In this document: one piece after another, positions 1 through 13,600 of the stretch
How the letters are laid out: each line of letters starts with the position of its first letter
How positions within the stretch are numbered: the stretch's first letter is position 1
DNA from: Verticillium longisporum
Lineage: Eukaryota > Ascomycota > Sordariomycetes > Glomerellales > Plectosphaerellaceae
Direction of reading: 5' to 3'
DNA: 64,000 bases
NCBI GenBank assembly: GCA_019188255.1
Contig: JAETXT010000005.1
Location: forward strand, 3,348,001-3,412,000
The notes under the pieces: model-generated
Databases searched by the model: none
Seen by the model: the letters and a program-made list of their open reading frames with translations, nothing else
What the model was told of the DNA's origin: nothing
Translations under genes and position numbers: made by a program

Positions 1-2125
1 TATAGAATATAATTCTCCTAATTAGCATTAGAATAGTAATCTCCTCTATCGTAGAAATAGGATTTCCTACTCCGAATCTTATTCTAGCCCCTATTCCTTA
101 TTTATTAATTATTAGGCTTAGTATTAAGGCTATTAGGGCCCTTATTTATAAAGCTCCTATTATAGAAACTAATACTACGCCTATATTAGGGATAATACTA
201 TATTATATAGAAGTACTATTAATCTAATACTAGGTAAAGAGCTATTCTATTAGAGCTATTATTTTAGCCTTCGGACTATTCCCCCTAATTCTATATTAGA
301 ATAACTTATTTACTAGGAAGTATATAGTATAGGTATTTATTAGTTCGCTCTCGGGATTAGACTTAAAAGCATCGTCTACTCCTAGTTTATCGGAAGTAGG
401 ATTATCTAATTCCGAGTTCTTAATAGGTTCTATTACTATTAAAAACTAATAGTATCCTTTCTATTAATCCCTATATACTTCCTATATATGTTTCTATTAC
501 TCTTTCGAACGTTATTATTCTTTAAGAGAGTGCTTCGTCGATCTATAGTCTCGTTTAGAGTATATCTAGCATTTACGAATTCTAGATAATTAATAATTAT
601 TAGTTCTATATATTAACTATTCTCTACGATCTCCCCTTCTATTAGCTTAGCGATATCCGCTCCTATAATATCTATTAGTATAGAAGTGCTTAGGCGTTCT
701 AGTATTCTCCTCTACCTTTAGTATACTCTTAAGCTATATAGATAGTATATTAAAAGATCGTTCTAGCCTTATTAGTATAATCTTTAGCTCTAGGATACCT
801 TAAACCGCCCTTAGAGTATTTATATAGAGATAAGTCTCTTCCTTAAATATAGGGCTAAGTACTCTCTAGTACTACTAAAGCCTATCTAGAAGGATCTAGA
901 GAACTTCTATTTATAGCTTTCCTATATTATTAGCTTCTATTATTATAGAGTACAATATTATCGAGCTCTAGTCTATATAATACTATATTCTATTAATCTC
1001 CGAATCGAACTATTATTTAATCGCTAGGTATATTTAATAGAGTCCTATACTCTAGTTTATATACTCTAGGAAGAAAGTTTATATACGCCCTAAAAGTATA
1101 TTCGGGAAGAGTATATAGAGCTATATATAGCGGATTTATAATAGTTTATAAACATCTATAAAGATATACATTTTATCGTTAAGGATATTATATATCTCCT
1201 TAGAGTAATTATTCTCTTTATTCTAGAGCGATATAAATTGCTTAATTATAGCTCCGTCGATTAATGAATTTACCGATTTATATAGTAATAGAGTATAGTA
1301 CTAAGCTAGTAGGTTCTAAGTAATATTTAGGGGTAAGGTCTTATTTCTTTACGATTAAAGTATAATCTCTTATTAACTAGATTGCCTACTCTATTAATTA
1401 GATAACCCTAGAACTAGGGGCTATTAGGGATCTATCCTCCCTATTTATAGTTTTCGGATTTAGGATAGCTAAGCGTTCCTTATAGGTTATTACTTATTAT
1501 CCTACTAGTTTCGCTATTCCTCTACTCTTTAGAGTACTAAATCCTAATTAATAGTAATCGACTCCATTATATTAGGTATCTCTTCCTATAAAAGTATTAG
1601 GATTAATCTCTTTAATATCTTAGCATTTACTATTCCTAGAAGAGGGATTCCGCACTCTACTAGATATACCTTTAGCGCTCGAGTAATCGTTATATTATAG
1701 GAGTTAAAGTCCTCTTCAGTCTAGCCCTAGAAATCTTCGATAAACGCCTCTAAGAGGTAAATTCCCTTTATAGTCCCGTATATACTTATTGCCTTAAGGA
1801 TCTAGACGCTCTTAAGATCTACGGATACTAAATCTAATAATCTAGGGAACTATAATTCTATTCTATTAACGATAAAGTTAATATCGAGACCCTTCCTAAC
1901 CTTTTATATTAAACGTAATATATTAAGTTCTTCTAGAATACTATCGAACTCCTATTATATCTTTTTAGCGTTCTCTAGCTCTATTATAGAGCTATTATTA
2001 TAATCTAAGGAGTTTATTATTATTAATTTTATTAAAGCTCTACTATAGCTAATTAACTATTCCGTAGAGCTTCATTTATCGGGTTTAGTAGCTAGTAATA
2101 TAGCCTAGGTAGTATTCTTAGGCGT

Positions 2126-2253
2126 AGGAGTCCTAAGGTACTTAAAGTAGACAGTGCTCCTATAGATTACGTAATAGGGGATTTCCCTACTACTAAGCTC
2201 TTATAAGAGTCCTAAAGTATTTAAAGTAAACGGTGCTCTTACGATTACTTATA
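2126..2253. repeat. imperfect direct repeat in the RIP block
   Basis: A segment of about 49 bp starting at 2126 (begins aggagtcctaaggtactta) recurs 79 bp downstream at 2205 (begins aagagtcctaaagtattta). The two copies differ mainly by C/T and G/A changes, as expected if a tandem duplication was later hit by RIP. It may be a promoter or LTR sub-repeat of the underlying element. Confidence 0.6.
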
Positions 2254-2344
2254 AAGTATAATCGATGAGCTTATATATAGCGAATTTACTATCTATAGGA
2301 TCGATCCTAACTTTTCTAGCTCTAGCTATTCTATATTACGTTGA

Positions 2345-2640
2345 ACGTAATATTAATTAGTATTAAGAGGGCTTTATTACTTATATAAACCCCGTTTTAT
2401 TACTTTAGCTATACTTAAGAGCTCTAAATAGGTAGGGTAGATAATATAAGTCTTATAATATAGTTAATAATCTCTCTCTAAATTACTACTATCTATATAA
2501 GTTAGATATACCTATCTAATTTACCGATTATATAAGCTATAATTTACGTACTCCTAAGAGCTATGAATCCTAGCTACGGTAATTACTATCGGTAATCCCC
2601 TACTAAGATTACTGCTCTAGGGAACCCCCTAATATTAGTT
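2345..2640 (-). repeat. LTR-like segment, inverted copy of 5860-6165
   Basis: The reverse complement of this segment aligns over about 290 bp with 5,860-6,165. Shared landmarks include the words cttaggagtacgtaa, cggtaaattagataggtata, tttagagctcttaagtatag and aagccctcttaa. The copies differ by RIP-type transitions and small indels. It lies immediately upstream of the copia-type relic at 2.7 kb but points the other way, so it could be a solo LTR, half of a terminal inverted repeat, or one LTR of a nested element. Confidence 0.6.
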
Positions 2641-2689
2641 TAATAAATTTATTATTAAAAGGGAATAATAGGGGTATGATTTAGCTATT

Positions 2690-4260
2690 TAATTATATAA
2701 TAAAAGTAGAATAATGACCCCTAGGAAGCTATTTAAATAGTCCGATTAGGAGGAAATCGATTTATTCCTAGTAATTAGAATAATCGTATTAATTAGGAGA
2801 TCTACGTTTCCTAGTATTAAGATCTTTAGATACTAGCTTATAAGAGAGGTAAAAGGCCTCCCTTAAGCCCTATATAAGAAGTTAAGATTAATAATTTAGG
2901 GATATAGTAATTAGGAGAAGATAACCCTATTAATATAATCGTTTACGATTATACGCTATAGCTAACGATTAATCCTAGCGATTACTCTAATATTATAGTA
3001 ATATAGCTACTAATTAATACTCTATAATATTAATTAAGCTTATACTTAGAGCGCTATAGATCTATTATATAACGTTCTCCTATATATTCCTAAGGAGCTA
3101 TAATATAGATACTTTAACGGAATCGTCTTCTACGTTATAAAGCCGCTCTATAATATCGTAGAATTAGGTCTTTATTAGTTTATAACCTATTAATACTATT
3201 ATAGAGAGCACTTAAATGCTATTCTAATAGGCTACGATCTATATTTACTTTTAATTAGAGCTAGAGAGAGCTTTAGATTAATTAGAATATAGATTAATAA
3301 TACCCTTAATTTCGGAGAGCCTATATTTATATAAAAGGAATAAATAGAGCTCGAAAGCGCTAGCTTCTAGGTAAAGCCTATTTCCGTCCTTAATATAGGA
3401 TTTAATAGCGTCTTTAATGGCTATATTATTAAAGTTAGAATTAAAGATCTTACGATTTAATAGAAAGGCTAAGGTAATCGCCTAGAGCTAGTAACCCTAG
3501 GGATAGCGAGCTTAGAATAGGAATATATCGCTTAGAGAGCTCGTAATACCTATATTACTTTAATTTATTAACTAGAAGTAGCCTTCGATTTCTCTATTAT
3601 AGCCTAAGCTAAGAACCTATAGGAGGACGACTTTAAATAGCTTAATAAATATATATAATAGTAAATCGCTAATATAGGCTATAGCTTAAATTATATATAC
3701 TTAGATCTCTTAATAGCCTAACTTTATATATTTATTAATAGCTCTTTCGCTAATAATAAGGATTTAAGTTTATAGATCGGATTTATTATCCTCCTTAATA
3801 ATAAACGTTCCTACGATTAGGAGAATGCTTTTATAGTATATAATAATATCCTCTATTAATAATCTATTAAGTATAAATAGACTATACGTTTAATTCTAGC
3901 TAGCGAGATCTATAGGATAGTTAGCGGCTTCGATATAGCTTATATCCTTAAATAAATACTCTAAGAGATCTATAAATACTTAGAACTACCGCTCCTATAG
4001 ATAATTATCTATATTAATAGTTACTCGCTCTACTAATACTTAGTTTAATTAAATGCAATAATAGAGAAATGCTTAATAATAGATCTTATAGTATTATAAT
4101 AAAGCTATAAAGAATATAAAGTCGACGAAATTCATTAGATCGCTAGAGGCGATAACCTTATAGATTTAATAATTAAAGGAGTACTAAACTAAATACTAGA
4201 AATGCTAATAAGCTCTAATGAAGTTATAATTAAGATTAAAGGATAAATTAAACGTTAAAA
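2690..4260 (+). mobile_element. Ty1/copia retrotransposon fragment (RT C-terminus plus RNase H), RIP-killed
   Basis: Reading the + strand through RIP stops gives copia-type polymerase landmarks in order. At about 3,139-3,190 there is PLYNIVELGLY followed by a mutated Trp and FITY, matching the 'PLYG(I/L)xEAGxHWF' region of copia RT. RNase H follows at about 3,721-3,780 (LYIFINSSFANNKDLS, with the catalytic Asp read as Asn), then ASEIYRIVSGFDIAY at about 3,900-3,950 and a relic of the 'ICTDSxSLY' motif at about 4,005-4,040. Gag, protease and integrase are not recognisable upstream, so this is a truncated or heavily decayed copy. A start-like MTPRKLFK reading at 2,709 opens a separate relic whose identity is unclear. 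Confidence 0.8.
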
Positions 4261-5690
4261 AAAGAATAATTAGGGAGTAAAAGTAATTAATATTAATAAA
4301 AATATAGTAAAGCCTAAAAACGAGTACCCTAGAAGTAAAAATAACGATTCTATAATTAATAAAATAGTAAAATAACTATTCTATAAAGCGGACTAAGCCT
4401 CGGAATCCGAAGAATCCGAGTTTAATTATTCTAACGAGTCCTATTAGAGGTAGTTAAAGAGCCATAGAGCTATAGCCCGCCTAGCCGCCTTATAATTAGT
4501 ATTATAAAGATTATCGAGGTCCTTATTAGGGTTATTACCCCCCTTCGCCTCCTCCTCCTTAATAATCGTTAATATACCTTTTACGATAATACGCTATTTC
4601 TCTATATCCTATATCCCCTATTAATTAATTATATAATTAGATAATTAGGGAAATAATAGAAAAGAGAGCTTATTAGTTTATTATTCTTATTCTAGGCGGC
4701 TAAAAACTTTATAGTAGGCTTAAACGCCCTAACTGGACTATAGATAGTAATCGTTAAAGCTATAGATATTAGAAAATAGAGATTGCGGAAGCTTATATTA
4801 ATTTATAAGAGTACCTAGAAATATACTTATAATAATAGGAACCCTTAGGCTCTAAATCGTAATATATATTATTAGCATTAATTTTAATTTATTTATTAAT
4901 AAAATAAGACTTTAAATACCTTAAATAGGGGACCTTATAAATATTATTATATATATATATTAGATCCTAGATTAGTAGCTCCTACGATTAATACTAACTA
5001 GGTTTTTACGTTTCGGTACTCTCTTAGCGGGAGGGGTAATAAGCGTAAGGGCTTTACGTTTAAGCGGTATTATCGAGGCTAGGATAAGAGAAAAAGAGAG
5101 AGAGAGAGAATAATAAAAATAGGGATTTAATAATTATTAGAGCTCTAAAATAGTAGATTAAGCTAGTTAATCTTAAAAATAAAGAATCGTTATAGGGAAG
5201 AGGGAAAATAAAAGGAATAGAGTTACTATAATTTATTAACTAGATATATAGATCTATAGAGTATAGTATTTATTAAACTAGCTTAATAGGATCTATTAAT
5301 CCTATTTAGGTAGTTTAATTCTATTATTCCTATTAAAAGTAATTTAATTCTATTATTCTTATTAAGAAAGCTAATAAAAGGGGTAATAATAATTATTCTT
5401 CTACTTTCTATTAATATATTAGCGATTTAGAGACTTTAGGAGCCTATATCTAGCTATTATAAGAGCGCTATTTAATTAGCAATTACGCTATTTAATTACT
5501 ATTTATTTCCTTTATTAAAGGGTTTAAAAGCCTATTCCTATTATTTAATTATAACTTAATTCGTTTCCTTAGAGAGCTATTAGCGGCTAGTTTAATTGAT
5601 CCGTAGCGCTAGGGATTAGGGATTTAGCGTTTACGGGAATAGTAGTATTAAGCCGTATTTTTCCTTATTCTATCTATTATTCTCCTATTA

Positions 5691-5722
5691 TTACTTATTT
5701 ACTTATTTATTTATTTATTTTA
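5691..5722 (+). repeat. (TTTA)n microsatellite
   Basis: Repeated ttta/attt units in the non-coding part of the RIP block. A GA-rich tract at about 5,094-5,112 and a (TATC)n tract at 8,265-8,284 are similar short simple repeats nearby. Confidence 0.7.
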
Positions 5723-5859
5723 TAGATTAGGATAGTAGATCTAATATGCTAGAGACTAGAGGACTATAAGCGTATTAGAGTAGCTATTAATATAGGTAAT
5801 AGAGCCCGATATTAGTCCCTTAGGTAATCCTATTTATAAAGAAAAGATAGCTAGTATTA

Positions 5860-6165
5860 AACTAATATTAGGGGATTACCTAGATCGGTAATTATTATAT
5901 AGGATTCACCGATATAGTAATTACCGGGGCTAGGATTTATGGCTCTTAGGAGTACGTAATTTATAGCTTACGTAATCGGTAAATTAGATAGGTATATCTA
6001 ATTTACGTAGGTAGCGGTAATTTAGAGAGATAGAATTATTAATAATTATAACTCTTATATTACCTACCCTACTAATTTAGAGCTCTTAAGTATAGCTAAA
6101 GTAATGAATTAGGGTTTATATAAATAGTAAAGCCCTCTTAATAAAAGCCTTTATTTATTAATATT
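5860..6165 (+). repeat. LTR-like segment, inverted partner of 2345-2640
   Basis: This is the plus-oriented copy of the repeat at 2,345-2,640. It ends with aagccctcttaataaaagcc just before the lysine-rich ORF relic at 6,173, so it may be the 5' LTR or promoter region of the element that carries that ORF. No intact target-site duplication could be identified. Confidence 0.6.
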
Positions 6166-6172
6166 ATAGAGG

Positions 6173-7330
6173 AGGCTATTATTATATATTAGCCTATATA
6201 TATTATTTATTATAAAGAAGCTAATATTCTCGATTTTACTATATATAATTAGGAGATTAAACTATATAATCGGCCCTTAGAGGGCGAAGAAGATAATAAA
6301 GAGGGTAAGACCTTATATAATATAGACGAGATCCCCTTTAATATAAACTTTTCCCCTTTCCTAGAGGAGGCTCTAAATAGTAATATTCTAGTATATCTAT
6401 ACTTTTTAGGAACGTATTACCTTAGTTATAGCCCTATTAGCCGTCCCTTATCTTACGCCTCTTAGTACTTTACTATTATTATAGAGGATATTATTAATAA
6501 GAAGAAGGCTAATATTAAGAAGAAGAAGGGTAAAGTAGCTATTAAGAAGAAAGCTACTATTACTATTAAAGTATTAATAAAGGCTATTAAGGAGAAGGCT
6601 ATTAAGGAGAAACGGCTTATTATTATTAAAGCTAAGCTTATTAAAGCTTAAGAAGCGCTTTATATTATAAGTATAGCCCTTAAGATACTAGAAGTCTTAG
6701 AGGTCGATAATAATAATAAGGATATTAGCGAACTTAATATATTAATATTATCGTTTTCTAAACGTCTAGCTTCTTATAGTATTTCCTCTACTCCTTTAAT
6801 AGGTAACCTCGATCCTTTTAAATATATTAAAGATAATATTAATAATATCCTTATTTATCCTCTAAATAGTAATCTCCTACTTTCCTATAATAAGGATAAG
6901 GGTAAAGGTAAGGCTATAGCCTTTATAGTAACCGTTAATCGCTATATTCCTATTAATAATTATCCTTATAGTATATTACTACCCCCTATTCCCTTAATGA
7001 AAGCTTCTAATCTAATTACTTAGTCTAATAGACCGTCTAAGATATATCCTATAGCTAAAGCGACCTATATTCCTATAATAGCTTTATCGAAGCGTCCTAT
7101 AGCCTTAACTACCCCTAGCCCCCCTTTAGCGAAGAAAGTATATTAGATACCTTAGAAGGTTCTTTATAGTATTAGACTAGCTAGTCGATCTATATATAGT
7201 AGCTATATTCTAGGCGGTCGGTTAGCGATATCGCCTTAGAGTAAAGTATTTAATAGCTTTATTAGTAATAATAGTAAGGAAGAGGATAAACTTATTAATA
7301 AACTTTCGCCTATTATATTAGATAAGGGTT
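6173..7330 (+). pseudogene. RIP-damaged lysine-rich ORF relic, unidentified
   Basis: One + strand frame from about 6,173 to the TAA near 7,330 is interrupted only by a handful of TAG or TAA codons that RIP could have made from Trp or Gln. The conceptual product is about 385 residues. It has an acidic N-terminal part, a central strongly basic run rich in Lys and Ile (about 6,497-6,650, KKKANIKKKKGK-like), then a Ser/Pro-rich tail. The start is not defined. It follows the LTR-like repeat at 5,860, so a gag-like or accessory ORF of that element is a reasonable guess, but no family motif such as a CCHC knuckle is visible. Confidence 0.5.
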
Positions 7331-7539
7331 AAGAATAGTATAATAGGTTTCCTTAAATAGTATTAGTCCCGATAATAGATTATTATTAAGCGCTATTATA
7401 ATAGTTAATTAGCGAACCGATATTACTATTATAGGCTTAATATTAATATTATTATTTCTTTTCTTATATAGCTCTATTATTTATTTTCTTATAACCCTTA
7501 GCTACTTATCCTATCGCTTATATCTATATTTCTAGTATT

Positions 7540-10500
7540 TCTTATACCTTTTTAAAGTTTAAATTACGTTTTCTAAATAGCTTTCTAGCTCCTAGGTATT
7601 ATATTTAATTAGCTACCCCGCCTATTTTATTAAATAGAAATTTTATCCTTAATCCTCTTTATAAGCTATAATATCCTCGAATTCCTATTCTTCCTATTCT
7701 TTTTCTAATATAAAGAGGTAAGCTAATTATTTAGCGCTTATTTAGCGATCGTATTAAGGTTCTAAAGAGGATACTAGGAAGATATTATATATCTTAGTAT
7801 ATATCTCGGGGAGCGATATATAATAGGCCTATTCGCTTACTTTCTCTATAATCTTTACTTAGATATACTTAAGCGCTAGCTTCCGATTCGACTTAAAGCG
7901 GAAGTTCTTAATAGAGAGGCCTATAACGTCTCCGACCTTAAAGACCTTAAATATATACTTCTTATCGTAATAGAAAGCTTAAGTATATACTATATATTAT
8001 TAGTTTTCGTTAACTAATTAGCGAGTAATTATAATCTTTTTAATTCTTTCCTTTACGCCCTCGACTTTAATATCCTCTCTTAAAGCTATATAGTCGACTA
8101 TCCTTAGATAGTACCTATATAGGGCCTTAAATAGTAAGATATTAATAATACTATATATACTATTATTATAAGAGAACTTTATTTCTTTTAAATAGTATAG
8201 CTACTCCTTTAGCGCTTAGTCGCTAATATAGCGAAAGTACTTTTCTAGTATTTAATAGATTCTCTCTATCTATCTATCTATCTAAGGGTAATAGGCTATA
8301 GATAGATAGTATTTAATTACTCTTTCCTAATAGAATTCCTCCTAGAATTAACTAATAAGGAGCTTATCCCTATTATTTATAATACCTTCTAAACTCCTAA
8401 ACCGATATTCTATTTCTTCGTAAAGAATAATACTTAAGCCTATAGCTATAAATATCTTATAGGTTATTAAGAATTAAGCGATTTTCGTAAAACGATTTAT
8501 AATAATAAGGATAGAATTATATTCTAGATTATTATCCTTTATTATTAATACTAAATTTATAATAAAGTCTAAGGAGATCTTTTAGAAGGGATATAATAGG
8601 AGCGATAGCGATTATAGCTTCCTATATAGCTTATACTAGGGTATTTATATCCCTTAATATATTAAATACTTAGTAATATATTAGTATATATCTATTAATA
8701 TATTCTCCTAATAGAACTTTCTCCTTAGAAGTTTAAGGGTCTTATTAGCCTTTATATATCCTACTTATAGATTATTATAGTACTATTTTAATAGCTCTTT
8801 ATAGAGAGTCCTTTATAGAGGGATAATGAGTCGTCCCTTAAAGAGGAGGGTACTTTATTTATTTAAAATATATTTTACTCTTCTTCTAGCTTATTAGCTT
8901 ATATTCTCCCTTTAGAGAAAGTATCCCGGATTAATAGCCTATAGACCTCTAATTAAGTTCTTAAATTCTAAAATAGAGGTAGGCCTTAGTACTATTTTAT
9001 TCTTTATAAGCTCTTTTATAATAGAATATAAAATATATTAATTTAGAATAATAACCCTAGATTCTCCTAAGTCCTTAGACTCTATTTAAGTAATCTCTTA
9101 GCGAATCGTCGTTAATTTCTTAGCCTTAGCTTTTTAGCTTTAAAATCGAGAAAGAGCTTCTTTCTTCGCTTTTTTCTTAATAATAGTATAAATATATTTT
9201 ACCTTTTATTTAAAGGGTAAAGTCCCCTTTTCCCTAGAGCTATAATATTATTCTAATATAGGGATAAGCTTCTATCTTTATAAGGTCGCTCTTATAACTT
9301 AGATATAGGCTCTATTTATAGCGTTCTTTAGCTTAATCTTAATAATAGCTCGCTAAACGTCTATAATTAGGTCTTCCGCTAATTATAGTTTTTTAGATAA
9401 AATAGGAAATATATTATTTATTAGCGCTTATTCCCCTATATAGTCTAGTCGCCTTAAGAGGCTATTAGTTAGGTTTATAACCCTAGGCTAATATTAGATT
9501 TTAAAATTAAAAGACGATAATCTATATATCTATTATATAAGCTTTCCTTAAAGGTCTTTTATTAATATTTATATAATACCTTTAAGAGCTTAGTAATCGG
9601 TTAATATAATAAAAACCTATCCTATACCCTCTAAGTAATAGCGCTAGTATTCGAGGCTCTCTACGATTACGAGTAATTCTTATTATCTAATACTTTATTA
9701 TTATTCAGTTAATAATAGTTTCTATAAATAGTAAATAATTAGCTTTAATTTATTTTTATACTTTTAATTAAAGATCCCTAAAATAATATCGTTAAATATA
9801 TCGGTCTCGACCTAGCCTTCTAGTATATAGTCTTAATATCTTAAAATCGTAATAATAGTAAATATAATTTTTAATTATTCGAATACCTTCTAAGCCTTAA
9901 ATAGCTATTTAAATAACCCCTTTTTAATCCCTATAATACTTCCCTTTAATAGAATAGATAAAGGGGCTATTATTTTTAAATAGCCCTTTATAAACTATCT
10001 ATAGAAGTTTATAAAGCCTAGGAATACTTATATATCTTTAAAGGATTCTAAGGGTTATTATTTAGCTATAGCTTAGATATAATTTAGATCTATAATTATA
10101 CTTTCTTTTAAGATAATAAATCCTAGGAATTCTACTTTATTTTAATAAAATAAATACTTCGATTATTTAGCGAAGAGCTTAAAATCTTAAAGTCTCTTTA
10201 GGACTTATTAGAAATAGGCTATATACTCCTCCTTTATTTATAAATAAATTAATATATTATTTAAATAAACGATATAGAAATCGTTTAATAATCTAGCGAA
10301 TATTTAGTAAATATATATTTAGAAAGTAATAAGAGTATTTATTAATCCGAATAATATTATAATATACTTATAATACCTATATCTTATCTAGAAAGCTATT
10401 TTCTATTAATCGCTCTTCTTAATATAAATCTAATAATAAATATCCTAGATATCGACTTTAGAAAAGTACTTTACTCCTATAAAGTAATCTAAAAGTTCGT

Positions 10501-10610
10501 TTATTAATAGGAGAGGGTAATAGTTCTTTATTATAATTATATTAAAGCTTTAATAGTTTATATATAGATATAGGCTCCTATCCTTCTTTAGTATAAATAG
10601 GACTAGGGCT
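7540..10610 (-). mobile_element. Ty3/gypsy chromovirus pol, RIP-killed
   Basis: On the minus strand the polyprotein order RT, RNase H, integrase, chromodomain is readable through RIP stops. RT shows LFILKKDRSLYLYINY at 10,497-10,600, ending in a KNYYPLLLINE block, and YLNNILI at about 10,250-10,300 (YLDDILI with both Asp changed to Asn). RNase H shows a mutated ETDASD motif at about 9,745-9,830. The integrase zinc-finger region at 8,640-8,850 contains the NKTLKLLRRKFY block, and the integrase core at 8,478-8,525 contains NSILIIINRFTKIA. A chromodomain follows at 7,550-7,700, with TAG replacing each conserved Trp. Gag should lie above 11 kb but is not clearly recognised, and no LTR pair was delimited. 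Confidence 0.88.
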
Positions 10611-13600
10611 TTTATAGAGCTAATAGACTTTTTAATCCTCTTTATAGCTTCCCCTTCTATAATATAGCGATAGAGCTCTTCTAATTACTTCTATAATAAT
10701 AAATAGATAGGGCTATAAAGGGGTTTAGCTTTCTCTTTTAAGTCTATTAAGTACTCTATATCTTTTAATATTAATAGTTCCTTTATTAAATCTTTAGAGA
10801 AAATATCTTCGAATTTAATAAATTCTATAAGAAGTACTTTAGCCCGCCCTTTATTTAGGGGTAAATTATTAATAATAGGGATAATTATATTAAATATTAT
10901 TATTATAGCCTAAATAATATAAATAATATAAGCCTTAGCCTTATCCTTAATTAATATCTTTATAAACTCTTCTAGGTCTATATTTAATATATAGCTTTAA
11001 ATAAAGGATCGAATAGAAATATCTATTTAAATACCTTCCTTCCTTATACTATTATTAAATAGGAATATATAGCTAGACCCTTTAAGCTATTCTATATATA
11101 TAAATAGCTAATATAATAATTAGAGGCGGTTCTATATATCTAATAAATAGAAAAAGAGCGTAAATATTCCACGATTAATCGCTATTTAGCTATTAAACGT
11201 TTATAATTTAAGGGCTTCTATACCTTCTATTTCTTATAACTTTAATAATTAAATAAAAATAGGATTAATAATATCTATTATAATATTAATATCTAAATTA
11301 ATAGAGAATTTAATTTCTTTACTTTATTATAAAGTAATCGTTAATATTTTAATAGTTTTCTTAATATTTATTTTAAATATAATACCCTTTATATCGAGGC
11401 CTATATTAAATCATTTTCCGAGAGCTCTATTACCTAGACGCCCTCGAATTTAAGTAATTATATATTTATAATTATAGCCTTATATCTCTAGGGGTCTAAC
11501 TATAAATAATTTTATACCTAATAGCTAATTTTATTATAATAGAAGTATATATTTATAGATATTATAGGGGCAGCCCTTTAGGTTCTAAATAGAATTCTTA
11601 TAAAGTATAGGTTCGGGTTCTTTACTTAGCAAGGAGTAATCCCTCTATTATAATACGAGGATCGTCCTTATTTCGCTAGCGATTAGTCCTATAGGGTTTC
11701 TCTCTTAGGCCCCCTATATATAGGTACTATATTATATTATTCGCCCTAGTTTAATTAAGAGTATATTCGTTTCCTATTCTCTTATTACTTATTCTACGAT
11801 TAATTAATATCCTATATTCTCTAAGCTTTATATACGATTATTCTAATATCCTTAATAGGAATATAGTACTCTATTAATTTATCCTATATAAAGTAAAAGA
11901 GCTATTAGAAGTATCTGAAAGTACGCTCTTTATTATAATCTATACTTTCGCTAAATAATTAATAAATACTTTCCTAATGATTAAAGAATACTAAAGGGGA
12001 GATATCTCTATTACTCTTAAAGTATAATAAATATAGTTATTCCTAATAAGCTAGATTTTATAAGTCCTTTAAAAGGTATTCTCGTTTAATAAAACTTTAA
12101 AAATCCCCTTAATAGATATTTATATTATTAATATTAAAGTCCTCTTAGCGAGTTACTTCTAGGTTTTATATATAATTTCGCTATATAATTTAAAGAATAT
12201 AAGTAAATTTAATCGTCGATTATTTAACGATTTAAGCTATATTTATATTAAGCTAGAAAGCATTTCTAGCCTTAATAATAATAAATTAATTATTAATTTA
12301 AGCGATTATAATATCCTTTTTAAATATTTTATAATTATAAATAAGAGGTTTATTATAATTCTTTATAATTAAAGTCTATTTAGTAAAATATTAGATTAGA
12401 AATCGATTTTCTAGTCTCTATTCTCGGAATTCCTTAACTAAGGCCTAGAATATTTATAATTAAGGTTCCGCTTATCAAGAAGGCTCTTCGATAGTCTAGC
12501 GATACTTTAGCGAAAAGGATCCTAGTTCGGGTATAGTCTTTCTACTATAACCGTCTCTCGACGATTCTAATAGCGTCCCTATTAGTTTATCGTCTAACTA
12601 TTAATTACTATAATAAGTAGTTTACTTCTAAGTCCTAGTATACTTAATTTAATCTATTACTTAGCTTAATCTAATTATAGATTATAGAAATTAAAGAATA
12701 TAAAGGTATTAAGCTAAGGGCCTTAATTAGGGAAAATAGATAATTCGGATTTCAATTAGTGTACTAGTATTATAACTTTAATTTATCGAGGCTATCGAGT
12801 ATAGCCTTGACTCTACTTATAAACTAGATCTTATTACCGATTTATTAGCGATAACCCGCTACTAGACGTCCAACGTCTAACTCCTTATATAGAGCTAGAT
12901 AATTCGACCTCTAAGATAGTCCCTACTTCTATTAATTATATATAGGGTATATTATCTCCTAGGGTTAGACTTATACTTATAAAGGCTATATTAGATATAG
13001 TACTTCGGGCCTCGATACCCTTCTAGTATAGGATATCTACTTCCTATTACTATAATCGTAGAGCTATAAGGTTATACTTCCTAGTAGGAGGGGTATATCC
13101 TTTAATATTATAGCTATAATATATTACTCTTACCTAGCTATTAGCTTTAGTTAACGACTATACTCTATTAATAAATAGGTTAATTAATTATAATAATAAC
13201 CGATAGCTATCCTAGCTTTATCGCTATTATAGGACTAGTTAAGCTTAAGTTAGAGGGCGCTATTAATACTATTACTATATAGGTAGCTTAGGAGCGAATA
13301 ACCCTTATAGTCCGGACTATTATAGCCTATAGTATAGGGTAGGTAGAATCTAATATACCTAAATAGCTAGTTCAACCCCCTAATAACTTCCTATTATACT
13401 AAGTAATACTATAATAAGTACTAGGAGGGCTAGCCGCTAAGTAAAGCTCTAAAGCTATAGGATTATAGATACTATAGCTTAAATAAAGTTAATAGGCTAA
13501 TATTATATAGGAGCTTACTTCTAGGGTATCTAGATCTATTAAGGGATAGAGTAAGTAATTCTAGTAAATATAATAGCTATTAAGGGGGATATATTACTAT

